A DNA stretch of 64,000 bases from Ruminococcaceae bacterium AM07-15 (GTDB lineage Bacteria > Bacillota > Clostridia > Oscillospirales > Butyricicoccaceae), in assembly GCA_003477405.1 (NCBI GenBank), contig QUDE01000007.1, forward strand, positions 1 to 64,000, given 5' to 3'. Positions 24,484 to 32,543 of the stretch are shown piece after piece. The stretch's first letter is position 1, and the number at the start of each line of letters is the position of its first letter. The position numbers and the translations under genes were made by a program. A model generated the notes under the pieces. It was not told the DNA's origin and made no database searches. It saw only the letters and a program-made list of their open reading frames with translations.

Positions 24484-25578
24484 TCACCGGTAGACCCGGG
24501 GAATGGAGGGGGGCACGAACATGGGGGATACATCGAACAAAGCGATTTCCCCCGGCTGGCAGTCGATGTCGGTCACATCCACCGTGGTATGGTTGAGGCC
24601 CACATGCCCCAGCACCCGCACCCGGCGATTTCCCACCGTTACATAGAATTTTTTCCGCCGCAGCCATTTGGCCATATCCCCCAGGGCGTAGCGCAGGCTG
24701 TCCCGGAAGCGGAAGGCGTCCCGGCCCTTTTCCACCATGAATCCGTCAGAATAACCCACCGGAATGACGGCGATTTTGGTGGGACGCTTTGTGACAAAGG
24801 CCGGGCCATAGCCCACTCCATGGCCTGCCGGAAGCCAACGGACTTCGGCCACCTGGCTTTCCAGCCGTCCGGTTTTCTGCAGCCCGGTGTCTCCCTTGGC
24901 CGTGGTGCGGCCGCCGATGGCCGAACCGATGCGCACCCCGTCCAGAGAGGGCAGGTCACAGCGGAACAAGGCGGCGCTGTTGGCGGCGTGGAGCATCCCT
25001 GGGTCAAAGCCCGCCTGACGCACCTTGGCCGCCATTTCCACCAATTTGTCATACTGGGCCCTGGTGGCCTTGGGGCTGGCAAAGGCCGAGGGGAAATGGG
25101 TGAACATACCGGTGACATGGAGATTTCCCATAAAGCGGAACACCGAAAGCACCCGCTCCAGTTCCGAAGGCTCGAAGCCATAGCGGCCCATGCCGGTGTC
25201 GATCTCCACATGGACATCTGCCACCATCCCCGCTTCTTCCGCCATGCCGTTCACCGCCACCGCCGCATCATAGGAACCGATGGCCGCTGTGGCAGTGGAG
25301 GACAGAATCTTCTCAATATCCTCCTTGACGGCGGTAGAGCGGAGCATGAGAATTTCCTCGTCCAGAAATCCTCCGTCCCGCAGGGCCACGGCATCTTCCG
25401 GCTCGGTGACGCCGAAGCGCTTGACTCCCTGGCGGCGGAGCAGGTCGGCCATGGGAAGCATCCCCAGGCCGTAGGCATTGGCCTTGAGCACAGCGATCAG
25501 CGGGGCCCCGCCGGATTTTTCCCCGATGACCTCCAGATTGTGTATGATCTTTTCTTCTTCGATCACAAGCCGTTTCAT
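24484..25578 (-). CDS. alr: Alanine racemase family PLP enzyme
   Basis: A 364-residue fold-type III PLP enzyme. The N-terminal barrel carries the PLP lysine in AVLKANAYGLGML (about residue 35) and the C-terminal domain has GVGYGPAF, matching the catalytic tyrosine motif. However the usual GI.LYG segment reads VRIGSAIGGR and the usual GRVSMD segment reads VLGHVGLNHTTVD, so substrate preference is uncertain. It would supply D-alanine or another D-amino acid. It follows a FemABX gene by 22 bases, suggesting a cell wall role. Confidence 0.82.
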   Translation of the reverse strand: MKRLVIEEEKIIHNLEVIGEKSGGAPLIAVLKANAYGLGMLPMADLLRRQGVKRFGVTEPEDAVALRDGGFLDEEILMLRSTAVKEDIEKILSSTATAAIGSYDAAVAVNGMAEEAGMVADVHVEIDTGMGRYGFEPSELERVLSVFRFMGNLHVTGMFTHFPSAFASPKATRAQYDKLVEMAAKVRQAGFDPGMLHAANSAALFRCDLPSLDGVRIGSAIGGRTTAKGDTGLQKTGRLESQVAEVRWLPAGHGVGYGPAFVTKRPTKIAVIPVGYSDGFMVEKGRDAFRFRDSLRYALGDMAKWLRRKKFYVTVGNRRVRVLGHVGLNHTTVDVTDIDCQPGEIALFDVSPMFVPPSIPRVYR

Positions 25579-25600
25579 CTGTTATCCCCTTCCCCAAGGG

Positions 25601-26731
25601 CTATTTGTTTTCCTGTTTTTCTTCCTGCTTCTCTGTCTCTTTGGCTTTCTCCTGGGGCTTGTCCTTTTTGGTTTTCCGCACATAGGCGGCATGGCGCAGG
25701 GTGCGCACCATTTTCATTCCGGCGCCCACGGCCAGATTGACCACAGGCTTATAGATGTATTCCAGCTCCCCGCAGAACTCCACCAGCTCTCCGCTGAAGC
25801 CCTTTTTGAACAGGTACAGGCCATAGAGGGGGTTTTCCGGGGTCAGATCTCCGGAGACGCCCCGGAAATCGTAAATATCGCAGCCTTCTTCCACGGCCCA
25901 CTGGATCATGTTCCACTGGAGCAGATAGTTGGGCATCACATTCCGGTACTGGTTGGAGGAAGCGCCGTAGAGATACCAGACTTTGTTGCCGAAGTGGATG
26001 GCCAGGGTGCCGGCCACCGGCTTGTCATTATAGAGGGCCATATACAGCCGGGCGTCCTCTCCCATCTCCCGCAGCAGCTTTTCAAAATAGCTCTGGGGTC
26101 TTGTGATGAAGCCGTCCCGCTGGCCGGTCTCTTCCATGATGCGGGCAAAGTGGGGCAGCATCTCTTTCACCTGCTCCTCGTTGCAGCAGATGACCTCCAC
26201 CCCTTTCCGCCCGGCCAGACGGATGTTGTAGCGGGTCTTCTGGTGGAAGGCGGCCATCAGCTCATCCAGGGTCTTGCCCGCCACATCCAGGCGGAACACA
26301 TAGTTGGGCTGCACCCCTTCAAAGTTCTTACCGCTCTCCTTGTGCTTGTAGCCCAGGTCCTTCATGATGGAGATGAACTCCTTGTCCTCGCTTTTGATGT
26401 CCGGGTCCATCATAAGAGAATAGGCGTGGTATTTTTTCGCCAGCTCTTTGGCCCCCTGGGTCAGTTCGGCCAGAGTCTCCTTGTCGTGGCTGTCGCACAC
26501 CGGGCCGCGGCCGGCGTACATCAGGGTATAGGGCGCGGCGGGAACCTTGCGGATGAGCACCGCCAGGCTGCCCCGGATCTTGCCCTCTCCATCCCGGCTG
26601 ACGATGGCTTCCCACTTCCAGCTGTCCTTCAGCCGTCCCCATTTGGAGGACTGGAGGAAATGGCCCTTGGGATGCCCTTTGATAAACCCTTCGTATTCGG
26701 CCAGGGTCGCCGTTGTCACTGTTTCGATCAT
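25601..26731 (-). CDS. FemABX-family peptidoglycan cross-bridge aminoacyltransferase
   Basis: A 376-residue member of the FemABX/MurM family, which transfers amino acids from aminoacyl-tRNA to the peptidoglycan stem lysine. It shows SSKWGRLKDSW near the N-terminus, NYVFRLDV, KTRYNIRLAGRKGVEV and the C-terminal IYDFRGVSGD with GLYLFKKGFSGE, all typical of the two GNAT-like domains. The last 40 residues are a basic Lys/Glu tail. ATG 26731 is preferred to 26743 because GGATGG is well spaced. A promoter lies at 26826-26855. Confidence 0.9.
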   Translation of the reverse strand: MIETVTTATLAEYEGFIKGHPKGHFLQSSKWGRLKDSWKWEAIVSRDGEGKIRGSLAVLIRKVPAAPYTLMYAGRGPVCDSHDKETLAELTQGAKELAKKYHAYSLMMDPDIKSEDKEFISIMKDLGYKHKESGKNFEGVQPNYVFRLDVAGKTLDELMAAFHQKTRYNIRLAGRKGVEVICCNEEQVKEMLPHFARIMEETGQRDGFITRPQSYFEKLLREMGEDARLYMALYNDKPVAGTLAIHFGNKVWYLYGASSNQYRNVMPNYLLQWNMIQWAVEEGCDIYDFRGVSGDLTPENPLYGLYLFKKGFSGELVEFCGELEYIYKPVVNLAVGAGMKMVRTLRHAAYVRKTKKDKPQEKAKETEKQEEKQENK

Positions 26732-26825
26732 TGTATCATCCATCCTTTTTCTGAAAGGGCGAAAAAAACCGCCCCGGTGATGCCGAATCCTACTTTTTTC
26801 CCAAAGGGAAAAGATATATGGATTC

Positions 26826-26855
26826 AGTATAGCACCCCTTCCAGGCGGGTGTCAA
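26826..26855 (-). promoter_or_regulatory. Promoter for the FemABX-racemase unit
   Basis: TTGACA (26855-26850) and TATACT (26831-26826) on the minus strand with an 18-base spacer. Confidence 0.7.
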
Positions 26856-26889
26856 AATGATTCTGCTTTTTCCGGGCTTTTAAAATGCT

Positions 26890-27324
26890 TCACCCTTCCC
26901 CCGGCGCTCCCTCCCGGCAGATCTCCTCCAGGGCCCGCAGGGTCTCCAGATGGCAGGCCTGGCATCTGGCCACATCCCCCAGGGAGATCACCCCCTGCAA
27001 AACACCATCCTCCACCACCGGCAGACGGCGCACCTGCCCCTGGGCCATGAACTGGGCGGCCTGACGGGCATCGGCCCCCGGCGGGATGGTGAGCACATGG
27101 CGGGACATGATCTGCCCCACCACCGTTTCCTCCGGGCTTTCTCCCAGAGCCACGCAGCGCACCGCCACATCCCGGTCGGTGAGGATGCCCTTGACCCTCC
27201 CCTCTCCGTCACACACCGGCAGGGCCCCCACGCCGTGACGCTCCATCAGCCGGGCCGCTCTGGCCACCGACTCCTCCGGCCCCACCGTCACTGCACCGGG
27301 ACTCATCAAATGCCAAACCTCCAT
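26890..27324 (-). CDS. Tandem CBS-domain protein
   Basis: A 144-residue protein made only of two CBS domains (about 5-60 and 72-125), with the repeating pattern of VGALPVCDGEGRVKGILTDRDV and VRRLPVVEDGVLQGVISLGDVA. Such stand-alone CBS pairs bind adenine nucleotides and act as regulatory or stress proteins; no partner is visible. GGAAGGAGGAAGCC precedes the ATG. It is followed by unrelated queG after a gap. Confidence 0.88.
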   Translation of the reverse strand: MEVWHLMSPGAVTVGPEESVARAARLMERHGVGALPVCDGEGRVKGILTDRDVAVRCVALGESPEETVVGQIMSRHVLTIPPGADARQAAQFMAQGQVRRLPVVEDGVLQGVISLGDVARCQACHLETLRALEEICREGAPGEG

Positions 27325-27414
27325 GGCTTCCTCCTTCCCACGCCCTTTGCCGCCTGACCCGGGCTTGGATCTTGATTCTGAGCTTTGGCATTAGTTTCAC
27401 TCCCCCGGGGGAGA

Positions 27415-28260
27415 TTATTCCTTCTTTTCCTTCAGTTCCAGGTTCCGTTTCAGGGGTTTGATTCCCCGGAAAGAGAAGGCCTTCCCGGCATACTTTTTCC
27501 GGAAGGCCCGGTCAGAAAGCCCCTCCAGATCCTGCTTTTCTATACTTTTCGTAATATTCTCTGTAAATTCTGCAATATAACTGGTTTTTGCTCCTTTGTT
27601 TTCCGGGCACACCTGCTGGCAGATGTCGCAGCCCCATATCCGTTTGCTGCGGGCAATCAGATCTTCCTGCCAGGGAGACAGCTCTCCCCGGCTTTGGGTG
27701 AGGGCGGAAAGGCACCGGCTCTCCATGAGCTTTCCCTCTTCCGTCAGGGCCCCGCCGGGACAAGCGGCCCGGCACAGGCCGCAGCCCCGGCAAGGCTCCG
27801 GCTCTTTGCCCCCTGTGAGAGGCAGGTCACAGGCGATAAGGCAGCAGAACACATAGCTTCCCCACTGGGGCGTGATCAGCAGGCCGTTTTGTCCGATTTT
27901 CCCCAGCCCGCTCCGGGCACAGGCATAGACCTCGGGATAGGGGGAAATATCCGCATAGCCCCGGAATGTATGGCCGGGGAACAGCTTTTCCAGCTGCTTG
28001 CAGCTTTCTTCCAGATACCGCCCCGCCACCTGGTGGTAATCTTCCCCTCGGGCATACAGGGACAGGTTCCCCTCTTCTTCTCCGGCATAATAGGGCAAAA
28101 CGCAGCACAAAAGAGCGGAAAGGCCCGGCACCTGCTCCAGCGCCTTTTTCCGGTTTTCCTCCCTCATGCGCCGGAGTACCGGCTGCGCATCGGTGATGCC
28201 CCAACCCCCGCTCCAGCTTTCCAGTATTTCCTTTATTTTTTCCACGCCGTCCATCTGCAC
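27415..28260 (-). CDS. Epoxyqueuosine reductase-like Fe-S protein (QueG family, short form)
   Basis: A 281-residue protein with a ferredoxin-like pair of clusters, CRGCGLCRAACP (about 162-173) and CDICQQVCP (about 212-220), and an N-terminal DUF1730-type domain (RGYADISPYPEV, SGLGKIGQNGLLI). QueG reduces epoxyqueuosine to queuosine in tRNA using cobalamin. It lacks the long C-terminal HEAT region of the approximately 380-residue forms, as in many Clostridia, so the exact activity is less certain. Divergent from the P-loop gene at 28333. Confidence 0.82.
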   Translation of the reverse strand: MQMDGVEKIKEILESWSGGWGITDAQPVLRRMREENRKKALEQVPGLSALLCCVLPYYAGEEEGNLSLYARGEDYHQVAGRYLEESCKQLEKLFPGHTFRGYADISPYPEVYACARSGLGKIGQNGLLITPQWGSYVFCCLIACDLPLTGGKEPEPCRGCGLCRAACPGGALTEEGKLMESRCLSALTQSRGELSPWQEDLIARSKRIWGCDICQQVCPENKGAKTSYIAEFTENITKSIEKQDLEGLSDRAFRKKYAGKAFSFRGIKPLKRNLELKEKKE

Positions 28261-28266
28261 CCCTCC

Positions 28267-28295
28267 TTGTTCCTTCCCTGGCCCTATGATAAAAT
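28267..28295 (+). promoter_or_regulatory. Promoter for the P-loop kinase-like gene
   Basis: TTGTTC (28267-28272) and TAAAAT (28290-28295) with a 17-base spacer, 38 bases before the ATG. Confidence 0.55.
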
Positions 28296-28332
28296 ATCCC
28301 TATCCAAATTGCAACGGAAAGGGGGAAACACC

Positions 28333-28866
28333 ATGATCCTTCAGCTTTTGGGGGCCTCCGGGGCGGGGAAAAGCACCCTGGCCAAAGCCCTCTCTCAAAA
28401 AACCGGCCTGCCCCATCTGCAAAGCGACCACTATCTGTGGCCCGATGAGAAGTTCGACATTCCCCGTCCGGTGGAAGAGCGGCGGCGGATGCTGGAAGAA
28501 GATCTCAGGCAGTTTCCCTCCTTTATCCTGGACGGGGATGTGACCCGCTGGTTTCCCGCCCCGCCCTTTGTTCCCGATTTGCTGGTGCTGCTGCGCTGCC
28601 CGGAAAAGGAGCGGATGGAGCGGCTGTGCCGAAGAGAAACCCTGCGCTATGGCCAGTGGGAAGACCCCCGGCACCCTCACCACCAACTGACCCAGGAGTT
28701 TCTGGAATGGGCCGCCTGTTATGACACCGCCGGGGAAGAAGAACCCAACTCCCTGTGTTCCCATCTGAAAAAGATCGCCCAGGCTCCCTGTCCCGCCCTT
28801 ATTCTGTGGCCGGAAAGCACCGAAACCCTTCTTCGGCGGGTGCTGGGAGCAGCGAGCCTGTTGTGA
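28333..28866 (+). CDS. P-loop nucleotide kinase-like protein
   Basis: A 177-residue protein with Walker A GASGAGKST at residues 7-15, an LQSDHYLW segment and later CPEKERMERLCRRETLRYG. It resembles the adenylate kinase/shikimate kinase-like ATPases of unknown substrate (AAA_17/AAA_18 type). GGAAAGGGGGAAACACC precedes ATG 28333; the frame is open further upstream but over the divergent queG gene. It is followed after 13 bases by a small membrane protein, probably cotranscribed. Confidence 0.8.
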   Translation: MILQLLGASGAGKSTLAKALSQKTGLPHLQSDHYLWPDEKFDIPRPVEERRRMLEEDLRQFPSFILDGDVTRWFPAPPFVPDLLVLLRCPEKERMERLCRRETLRYGQWEDPRHPHHQLTQEFLEWAACYDTAGEEEPNSLCSHLKKIAQAPCPALILWPESTETLLRRVLGAASLL

Positions 28867-28879
28867 AAGGAGAATGGAT

Positions 28880-29158
28880 ATGCTGTCCAAATGGAAAGAG
28901 CAAATCAACCAGAAAAACCTGGGCCGGTTTTCCTCCCTTGCCAATGTGGTGCTGTTTTTGTGCATGGCCGGGCTTCTGCCCTCGGCAGCAAAACAGTTGA
29001 CCCCACTCACCATCCTTGTGTACATCCTTCTGGGGCTGTGGGCCGTCTTTACCCTTCTGTATTTTGCCCTAAAAAAACGGTATGTCAGCCTTATACTTTT
29101 CCTTCTGTTCTTCTTGTTCTTCGCCGTCTATTTCACCGCTCCGTTGTGGTCCAATTAA
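28880..29158 (+). CDS. Small membrane protein, unknown
   Basis: About 92 residues with three predicted membrane segments (about 19-38, 45-64, 68-88) after a charged N-terminus MLSKWKEQINQKN. I do not recognise it. AGGAG seven bases upstream supports ATG 28880; ATG 28874 in the same frame is also possible. Its transcript would end at the hairpin 29174-29206. Confidence 0.7.
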   Translation: MLSKWKEQINQKNLGRFSSLANVVLFLCMAGLLPSAAKQLTPLTILVYILLGLWAVFTLLYFALKKRYVSLILFLLFFLFFAVYFTAPLWSN

Positions 29159-29173
29159 CCCATTTCAGACAAC

Positions 29174-29206
29174 AATCCCCCATCTCTCCATGAGAGATGG
29201 GGGATT
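29174..29206 (+). terminator. Terminator-like hairpin after the small membrane gene
   Basis: A perfect 14-bp stem AATCCCCCATCTCT / AGAGATGGGGGATT with loop CCATG, 16 bases after the stop. Immediately followed by dispersed element copy 3. Confidence 0.6.
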
Positions 29207-29389
29207 GAGCGTGTCGAAAAAGTGGCCTTTGGCCACTTTTTCGAGTTTTTGCAAGGGGCTGCATGCACGCCTGCGGCGCACACTTGTCCCTTGATGGGTG
29301 CAAAAAGCCGCGCACAGGTCGCAGCTTTTTGCAAATTCATAGGGATAGGGCAGAATCCTTTTTCCCTATGCAGGTTTTTCGACAGTCTG
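29207..29389 (+). repeat. Dispersed structured intergenic element, copy 3
   Basis: Bounded by GAGCGTGTCGAAAAA (29207) and GTTTTTCGACAGTCTG (29374-29389). In between: stem GAAAAAGTGGCC / GGCCACTTTTTC, TTTTTGCAAGGGGCTGCATG, ACACTTGTCCCTTGATGGG, and stem GCAAAAAGC / GCTTTTTGC. It lies 3' of the plus-strand membrane gene in the same gene-relative orientation as copies 1 and 2, in the gap before the convergent M20 gene. Unlike copies 1 and 2 no second flanking hairpin copy is seen. Short ORFs across it are spurious. Confidence 0.8.
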
Positions 29390-29398
29390 GAATATTTT

Positions 29399-30709
29399 TT
29401 ATTCTGTCCTTCCGGCCAGGCGCAAAGCGCAGCTGGCAAAGATCTTGGCGCTGAACACCAGCACATCTTCTCCAAAATCAAACCACTCGTTGTGGGCCGA
29501 ACCCCAGCGGCGGGTGCCCAGAAACATATGCATGGCCTTGCCTCCATGTTCCTGTACGGTGCGCATCATATAGGTGAAGTCCTCCGAGCCGCCCAGATCC
29601 TGGCGAACGGTATCCGGCTCCATCCCCAGGCTGTCCCGCACCACCTGCTCCACCACCTGGCGCAGGCTCTCGTCGGATTGGGCGCTGGCCGCGCCGCCCA
29701 TCTTGGTCACTTCATAGGTGCAGCCATACATCTTGGCCGCCCCTTCGATGCTGTCCATAGCATGGCGGTAGATGTCCTGGGCGATCTCACTGGTGGAGCC
29801 CCGGGTCTCGGCCTTCAGGGTGGCCTGGGCCGGGATTACATTCCGCCCGGTGCCCGCCGTCAGCAGGCCCACATTGCACCGGCCCATGCCCCGGCCGTCC
29901 TGCACCTGGGTCTGCATTCCCAGGGTAGCCAGCGCCGCCGCCAGCAGAGCGTTGCGGCCTTTTTCCGGCGATCCGCCGGCGTGGGAAGCCTCTCCTTTGA
30001 AAGTCACATCGAATTTGTCGGTGGCCAGGTAGCCGCCGGTGTTGGTGCACACCTGTAAGGAACCGTCCGAGGTCTCGGCGATGTGTCCGCCCAGCACAAA
30101 GTCCACATCGTCCAGAATGCCTGACTTGCACACCGAAAGGGCGCCCCGCACTCCTTCTTCCGCCGGCTGGAAGATCACCTTCACTTTGCCCTGCAGCTGT
30201 TCCCGGATGCGGTAAAGAGACAGGGCGGTAATCAGGCCGATGACAGCATGGCCGTCGTGGCCGCAGGCGTGCATAGCCCCCGCATTGCAGGAGGCAAAGC
30301 CCTCCTTCTGAGGACGGTGGGCATCGGTGCGGTTTTCTTCCACATCGTTGCTGTCAATGTCCATGCGGATGGCCACCACCGGCCCTTCCCGGCCGGTGTC
30401 GATCACGGCGCACAGACCGGTATAGCCCTCGGTGCGCTGCACATAAGAGGGGTCGGCTCCCTGCTCCACCGCCCGCTCCATGGCGGCCTTGATCACGCTT
30501 TCTTCCGGGTAGCCCATGGCGTATTCCGGGCAGACCACCTGCTTGCCCATGAGCACAGGGACCCCCGCTTCCTCCAGCGTCTTGGCCAGAAAAGCGGTGG
30601 TGCGGAACTCCGTCCAGGCCGGTTCCGGGTGCCGGTGCAGATCCCGGCGCCACTCCACCGCCTTCTGAGCATATTCCTCACAGATTCCATTGAGTGCCTT
30701 GTAATCCAT
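29399..30709 (-). CDS. M20 family metallo-hydrolase, AbgA-like
   Basis: A 436-residue M20D amidohydrolase, the same length as E. coli AbgA (aminobenzoyl-glutamate hydrolase subunit). Metal-site motifs: MHACGHDGH (about 150) and QPAEEG (about 186), with RRDLHRHPEP at the start and a dimerisation domain (ATDKFDVTFKGEASHAGG). An insert between the first strands (about 55-100) is typical of AbgA. Substrate could be an N-acyl or folate-derived amino acid conjugate. GGAGAG lies upstream of the ATG. A NYN-LOTUS gene lies 18 bases upstream. Confidence 0.88.
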   Translation of the reverse strand: MDYKALNGICEEYAQKAVEWRRDLHRHPEPAWTEFRTTAFLAKTLEEAGVPVLMGKQVVCPEYAMGYPEESVIKAAMERAVEQGADPSYVQRTEGYTGLCAVIDTGREGPVVAIRMDIDSNDVEENRTDAHRPQKEGFASCNAGAMHACGHDGHAVIGLITALSLYRIREQLQGKVKVIFQPAEEGVRGALSVCKSGILDDVDFVLGGHIAETSDGSLQVCTNTGGYLATDKFDVTFKGEASHAGGSPEKGRNALLAAALATLGMQTQVQDGRGMGRCNVGLLTAGTGRNVIPAQATLKAETRGSTSEIAQDIYRHAMDSIEGAAKMYGCTYEVTKMGGAASAQSDESLRQVVEQVVRDSLGMEPDTVRQDLGGSEDFTYMMRTVQEHGGKAMHMFLGTRRWGSAHNEWFDFGEDVLVFSAKIFASCALRLAGRTE

Positions 30710-30727
30710 TTTCTTTCTCTCCTTTGC

Positions 30728-31525
30728 TCATTTTCCCCGCCGGTTCCGGTTGCCCGGGCGGGTGCGCACATAGATCTTCTTGGTGTTTCTGTCTATGGGA
30801 CTGGGTACTTCCCGCACCTCAAAGGCATCCAGAGCCTTGACAAAGGTGGTCAGTTTCCGGTGGCCGTAGTTGCGCACATCGAATTCAGGGAAGCGCTTGA
30901 TCAGAGTGTCTCCCACAATGCTGAGCGGCACCCACTGATCGTCGTCCTCGCTGCTGTCGTCGATGATGGTGCGCACCGCCCGGCGGATCTCCCGCAAAGA
31001 AGTGCGGGCGGTGTTCTGGCCCCCTGCGGCGGAGTCATTTTCCATGACCTCTTTCCGCTCGGGGCACTCGGGAGCCTCCGGCTCGGGATTTTGCAGGACT
31101 TCCAGGTATTTGAATTTATTGCAGGCCGCGATAAAAGGGGAAGGTGTCTTCCGCTCTCCCATGCCCACCACGATCTTCCCCGCTTCCCGCAGGCGTGAGG
31201 CCAGACGGGTAAAATCGCTGTCGCTGGACGCCAGACAGAACCCCTCCACATTGCCGGCATAGAGGATGTCCATGGCGTCGATGATCATGGCGGAGTCGGT
31301 GGCGTTTTTGCCGGTGGTGTAGCTGTATTGCTGAATGGGCGTCACGGAATTTTCCAGCAGCACATCCTTCCACCCCTGCATATTGGCGCTGGTCCAGTCC
31401 CCGTAGATCCGTTTGTAGGTGATGACCCCTTCGTTGGAAAGTTCCTCTAAAATGCCTTTGATGTATTTGGCCGACACATTCTCCCCGTCGATGAGCAGGG
31501 CGAAGCGCTTGTCTTCTTTTTCCAT
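30728..31525 (-). CDS. NYN (PIN-like) domain protein with C-terminal LOTUS/OST-HTH domain
   Basis: A 265-residue protein. Residues 1-145 form a NYN/LabA-type PIN-like nuclease domain with acidic residues in LLIDGENVS, NATDSAMIIDAMD and ASSDSDFTRL. Residues about 180-255 resemble an OST-HTH/LOTUS RNA-binding domain (VRTIIDDSS..., NYGHRKLTTFVKAL). A bacterial RNA-targeting role is inferred from the domains. GGAAGAGGAGAATAGG precedes the ATG. It is 17 bases downstream of the hut GntR gene, but may simply be a neighbour. Confidence 0.88.
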   Translation of the reverse strand: MEKEDKRFALLIDGENVSAKYIKGILEELSNEGVITYKRIYGDWTSANMQGWKDVLLENSVTPIQQYSYTTGKNATDSAMIIDAMDILYAGNVEGFCLASSDSDFTRLASRLREAGKIVVGMGERKTPSPFIAACNKFKYLEVLQNPEPEAPECPERKEVMENDSAAGGQNTARTSLREIRRAVRTIIDDSSEDDDQWVPLSIVGDTLIKRFPEFDVRNYGHRKLTTFVKALDAFEVREVPSPIDRNTKKIYVRTRPGNRNRRGK

Positions 31526-31541
31526 CCTATTCTCCTCTTCC

Positions 31542-32543
31542 TTACAGCGTCTCCGGCAGGTGATATTTTTCCTCCATCAGAGCGCCCACCTGTTCTTCCA
31601 GGTGGATCAGGCTGCCCCGCTCGATGAGATAATCAAAGGGGATCACCCGTCCCCCCTGCTGCCGGTATCGGTCCAGGGCATCCCCGGCTGCCTGCTTGTC
31701 AAAGAGCAGGGAATCGGGGGAAACCACAATGGCTCCATACCGGCCCATAAAGCCGATGGTGCTTTGCAGGTCTGTTTCAAAATTCACCGGGTAGCTTTTT
31801 TCCTCCTCCCGGAAATAGCACAGCTGCTCGGTGATGAGATTGGCAAACTTGTTGCTGGAACAAACGATGCCGATGGGCGTTTCCCGGGGCAAGGTGGTGA
31901 TGCTGACGATGGTATGCCGGGAGGGGGCCATGGCCACTTTCAGCAGTTTCTTCCCAAAACCGGCCAGGCTCTGGGCGATCTGGTCATAGTGGGTCTCGGT
32001 GGTGACCACCAGATCGAAATCGGCCAGAAGGGCCCGGGGATCGTCGTCCAGAATGATGCTGTCCACCATAAAGAGGGACAGGGATACGCCTGGCAGATAC
32101 AAAAGCTGCTTTTTGAAAATGGCCAGGCTCTCCGGGTTGCAGTCGATGACGGCCAGGCGAAGGGTCTTTTCCCCAGGGCTGGCCTTGTCCAGCACGATGC
32201 GCATCATGTTCAGGCTCTCCTCCGGCGAAAAGCCCCACAGATCCAGCCGGTCGGCGGTTTCCTCCAGAAGGGCCATGGCCAGCTTCCGCTTCTCCCCTTC
32301 CGCCCCCTGGCGGTGGGAATGGACATAGGTGCCGCTGCCCTGAATGACTTCCACCAGGTTGTTGTCAGCCAGTTCCCGATAGGCCTTTTTCACCGTGCCT
32401 CGGGCCACCCCCAACCGGGCTGCCAGCTCCCGCTCAGTGGGCAGCCGGTCCCCCGGGCGCAGTTTTCCCTCTTTGATGTCCTGCAAAATCTGCTGGGCCA
32501 CCTGCTGATAAATGGGTTTGTTTGGATCCAGATTGAAGGTCAT
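31542..32543 (-). CDS. GntR-family regulator with atypical effector domain, divergent from hut genes
   Basis: A 333-residue protein. Residues 1-75 are a GntR winged helix (PIYQQVAQQILQDIKEGKL, RLPTERELAARLGVARGTVKKAY). The remaining 250 residues lack the UTRA pattern and instead show an alternating alpha/beta layout (RLAVIDCNPESLAIF, FDLVVTTETHYDQI, GIVCSSNKFANLI), suggesting a receiver- or periplasmic-binding-like sensor. It is divergent from hutH and likely controls histidine use. GGAAGGAGGAGCT precedes the ATG. Confidence 0.85.
   Translation of the reverse strand: MTFNLDPNKPIYQQVAQQILQDIKEGKLRPGDRLPTERELAARLGVARGTVKKAYRELADNNLVEVIQGSGTYVHSHRQGAEGEKRKLAMALLEETADRLDLWGFSPEESLNMMRIVLDKASPGEKTLRLAVIDCNPESLAIFKKQLLYLPGVSLSLFMVDSIILDDDPRALLADFDLVVTTETHYDQIAQSLAGFGKKLLKVAMAPSRHTIVSITTLPRETPIGIVCSSNKFANLITEQLCYFREEEKSYPVNFETDLQSTIGFMGRYGAIVVSPDSLLFDKQAAGDALDRYRQQGGRVIPFDYLIERGSLIHLEEQVGALMEEKYHLPETL

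Noticed and set aside
29155-29547. Possible small Cys/Lys-rich genes across the dispersed element (also 15301-15570 and 21354-22250)
   Set aside because: The frames run through stem-loops shared by all three element copies, lack ribosome sites, and cross into real genes; they are by-products of the repeat.
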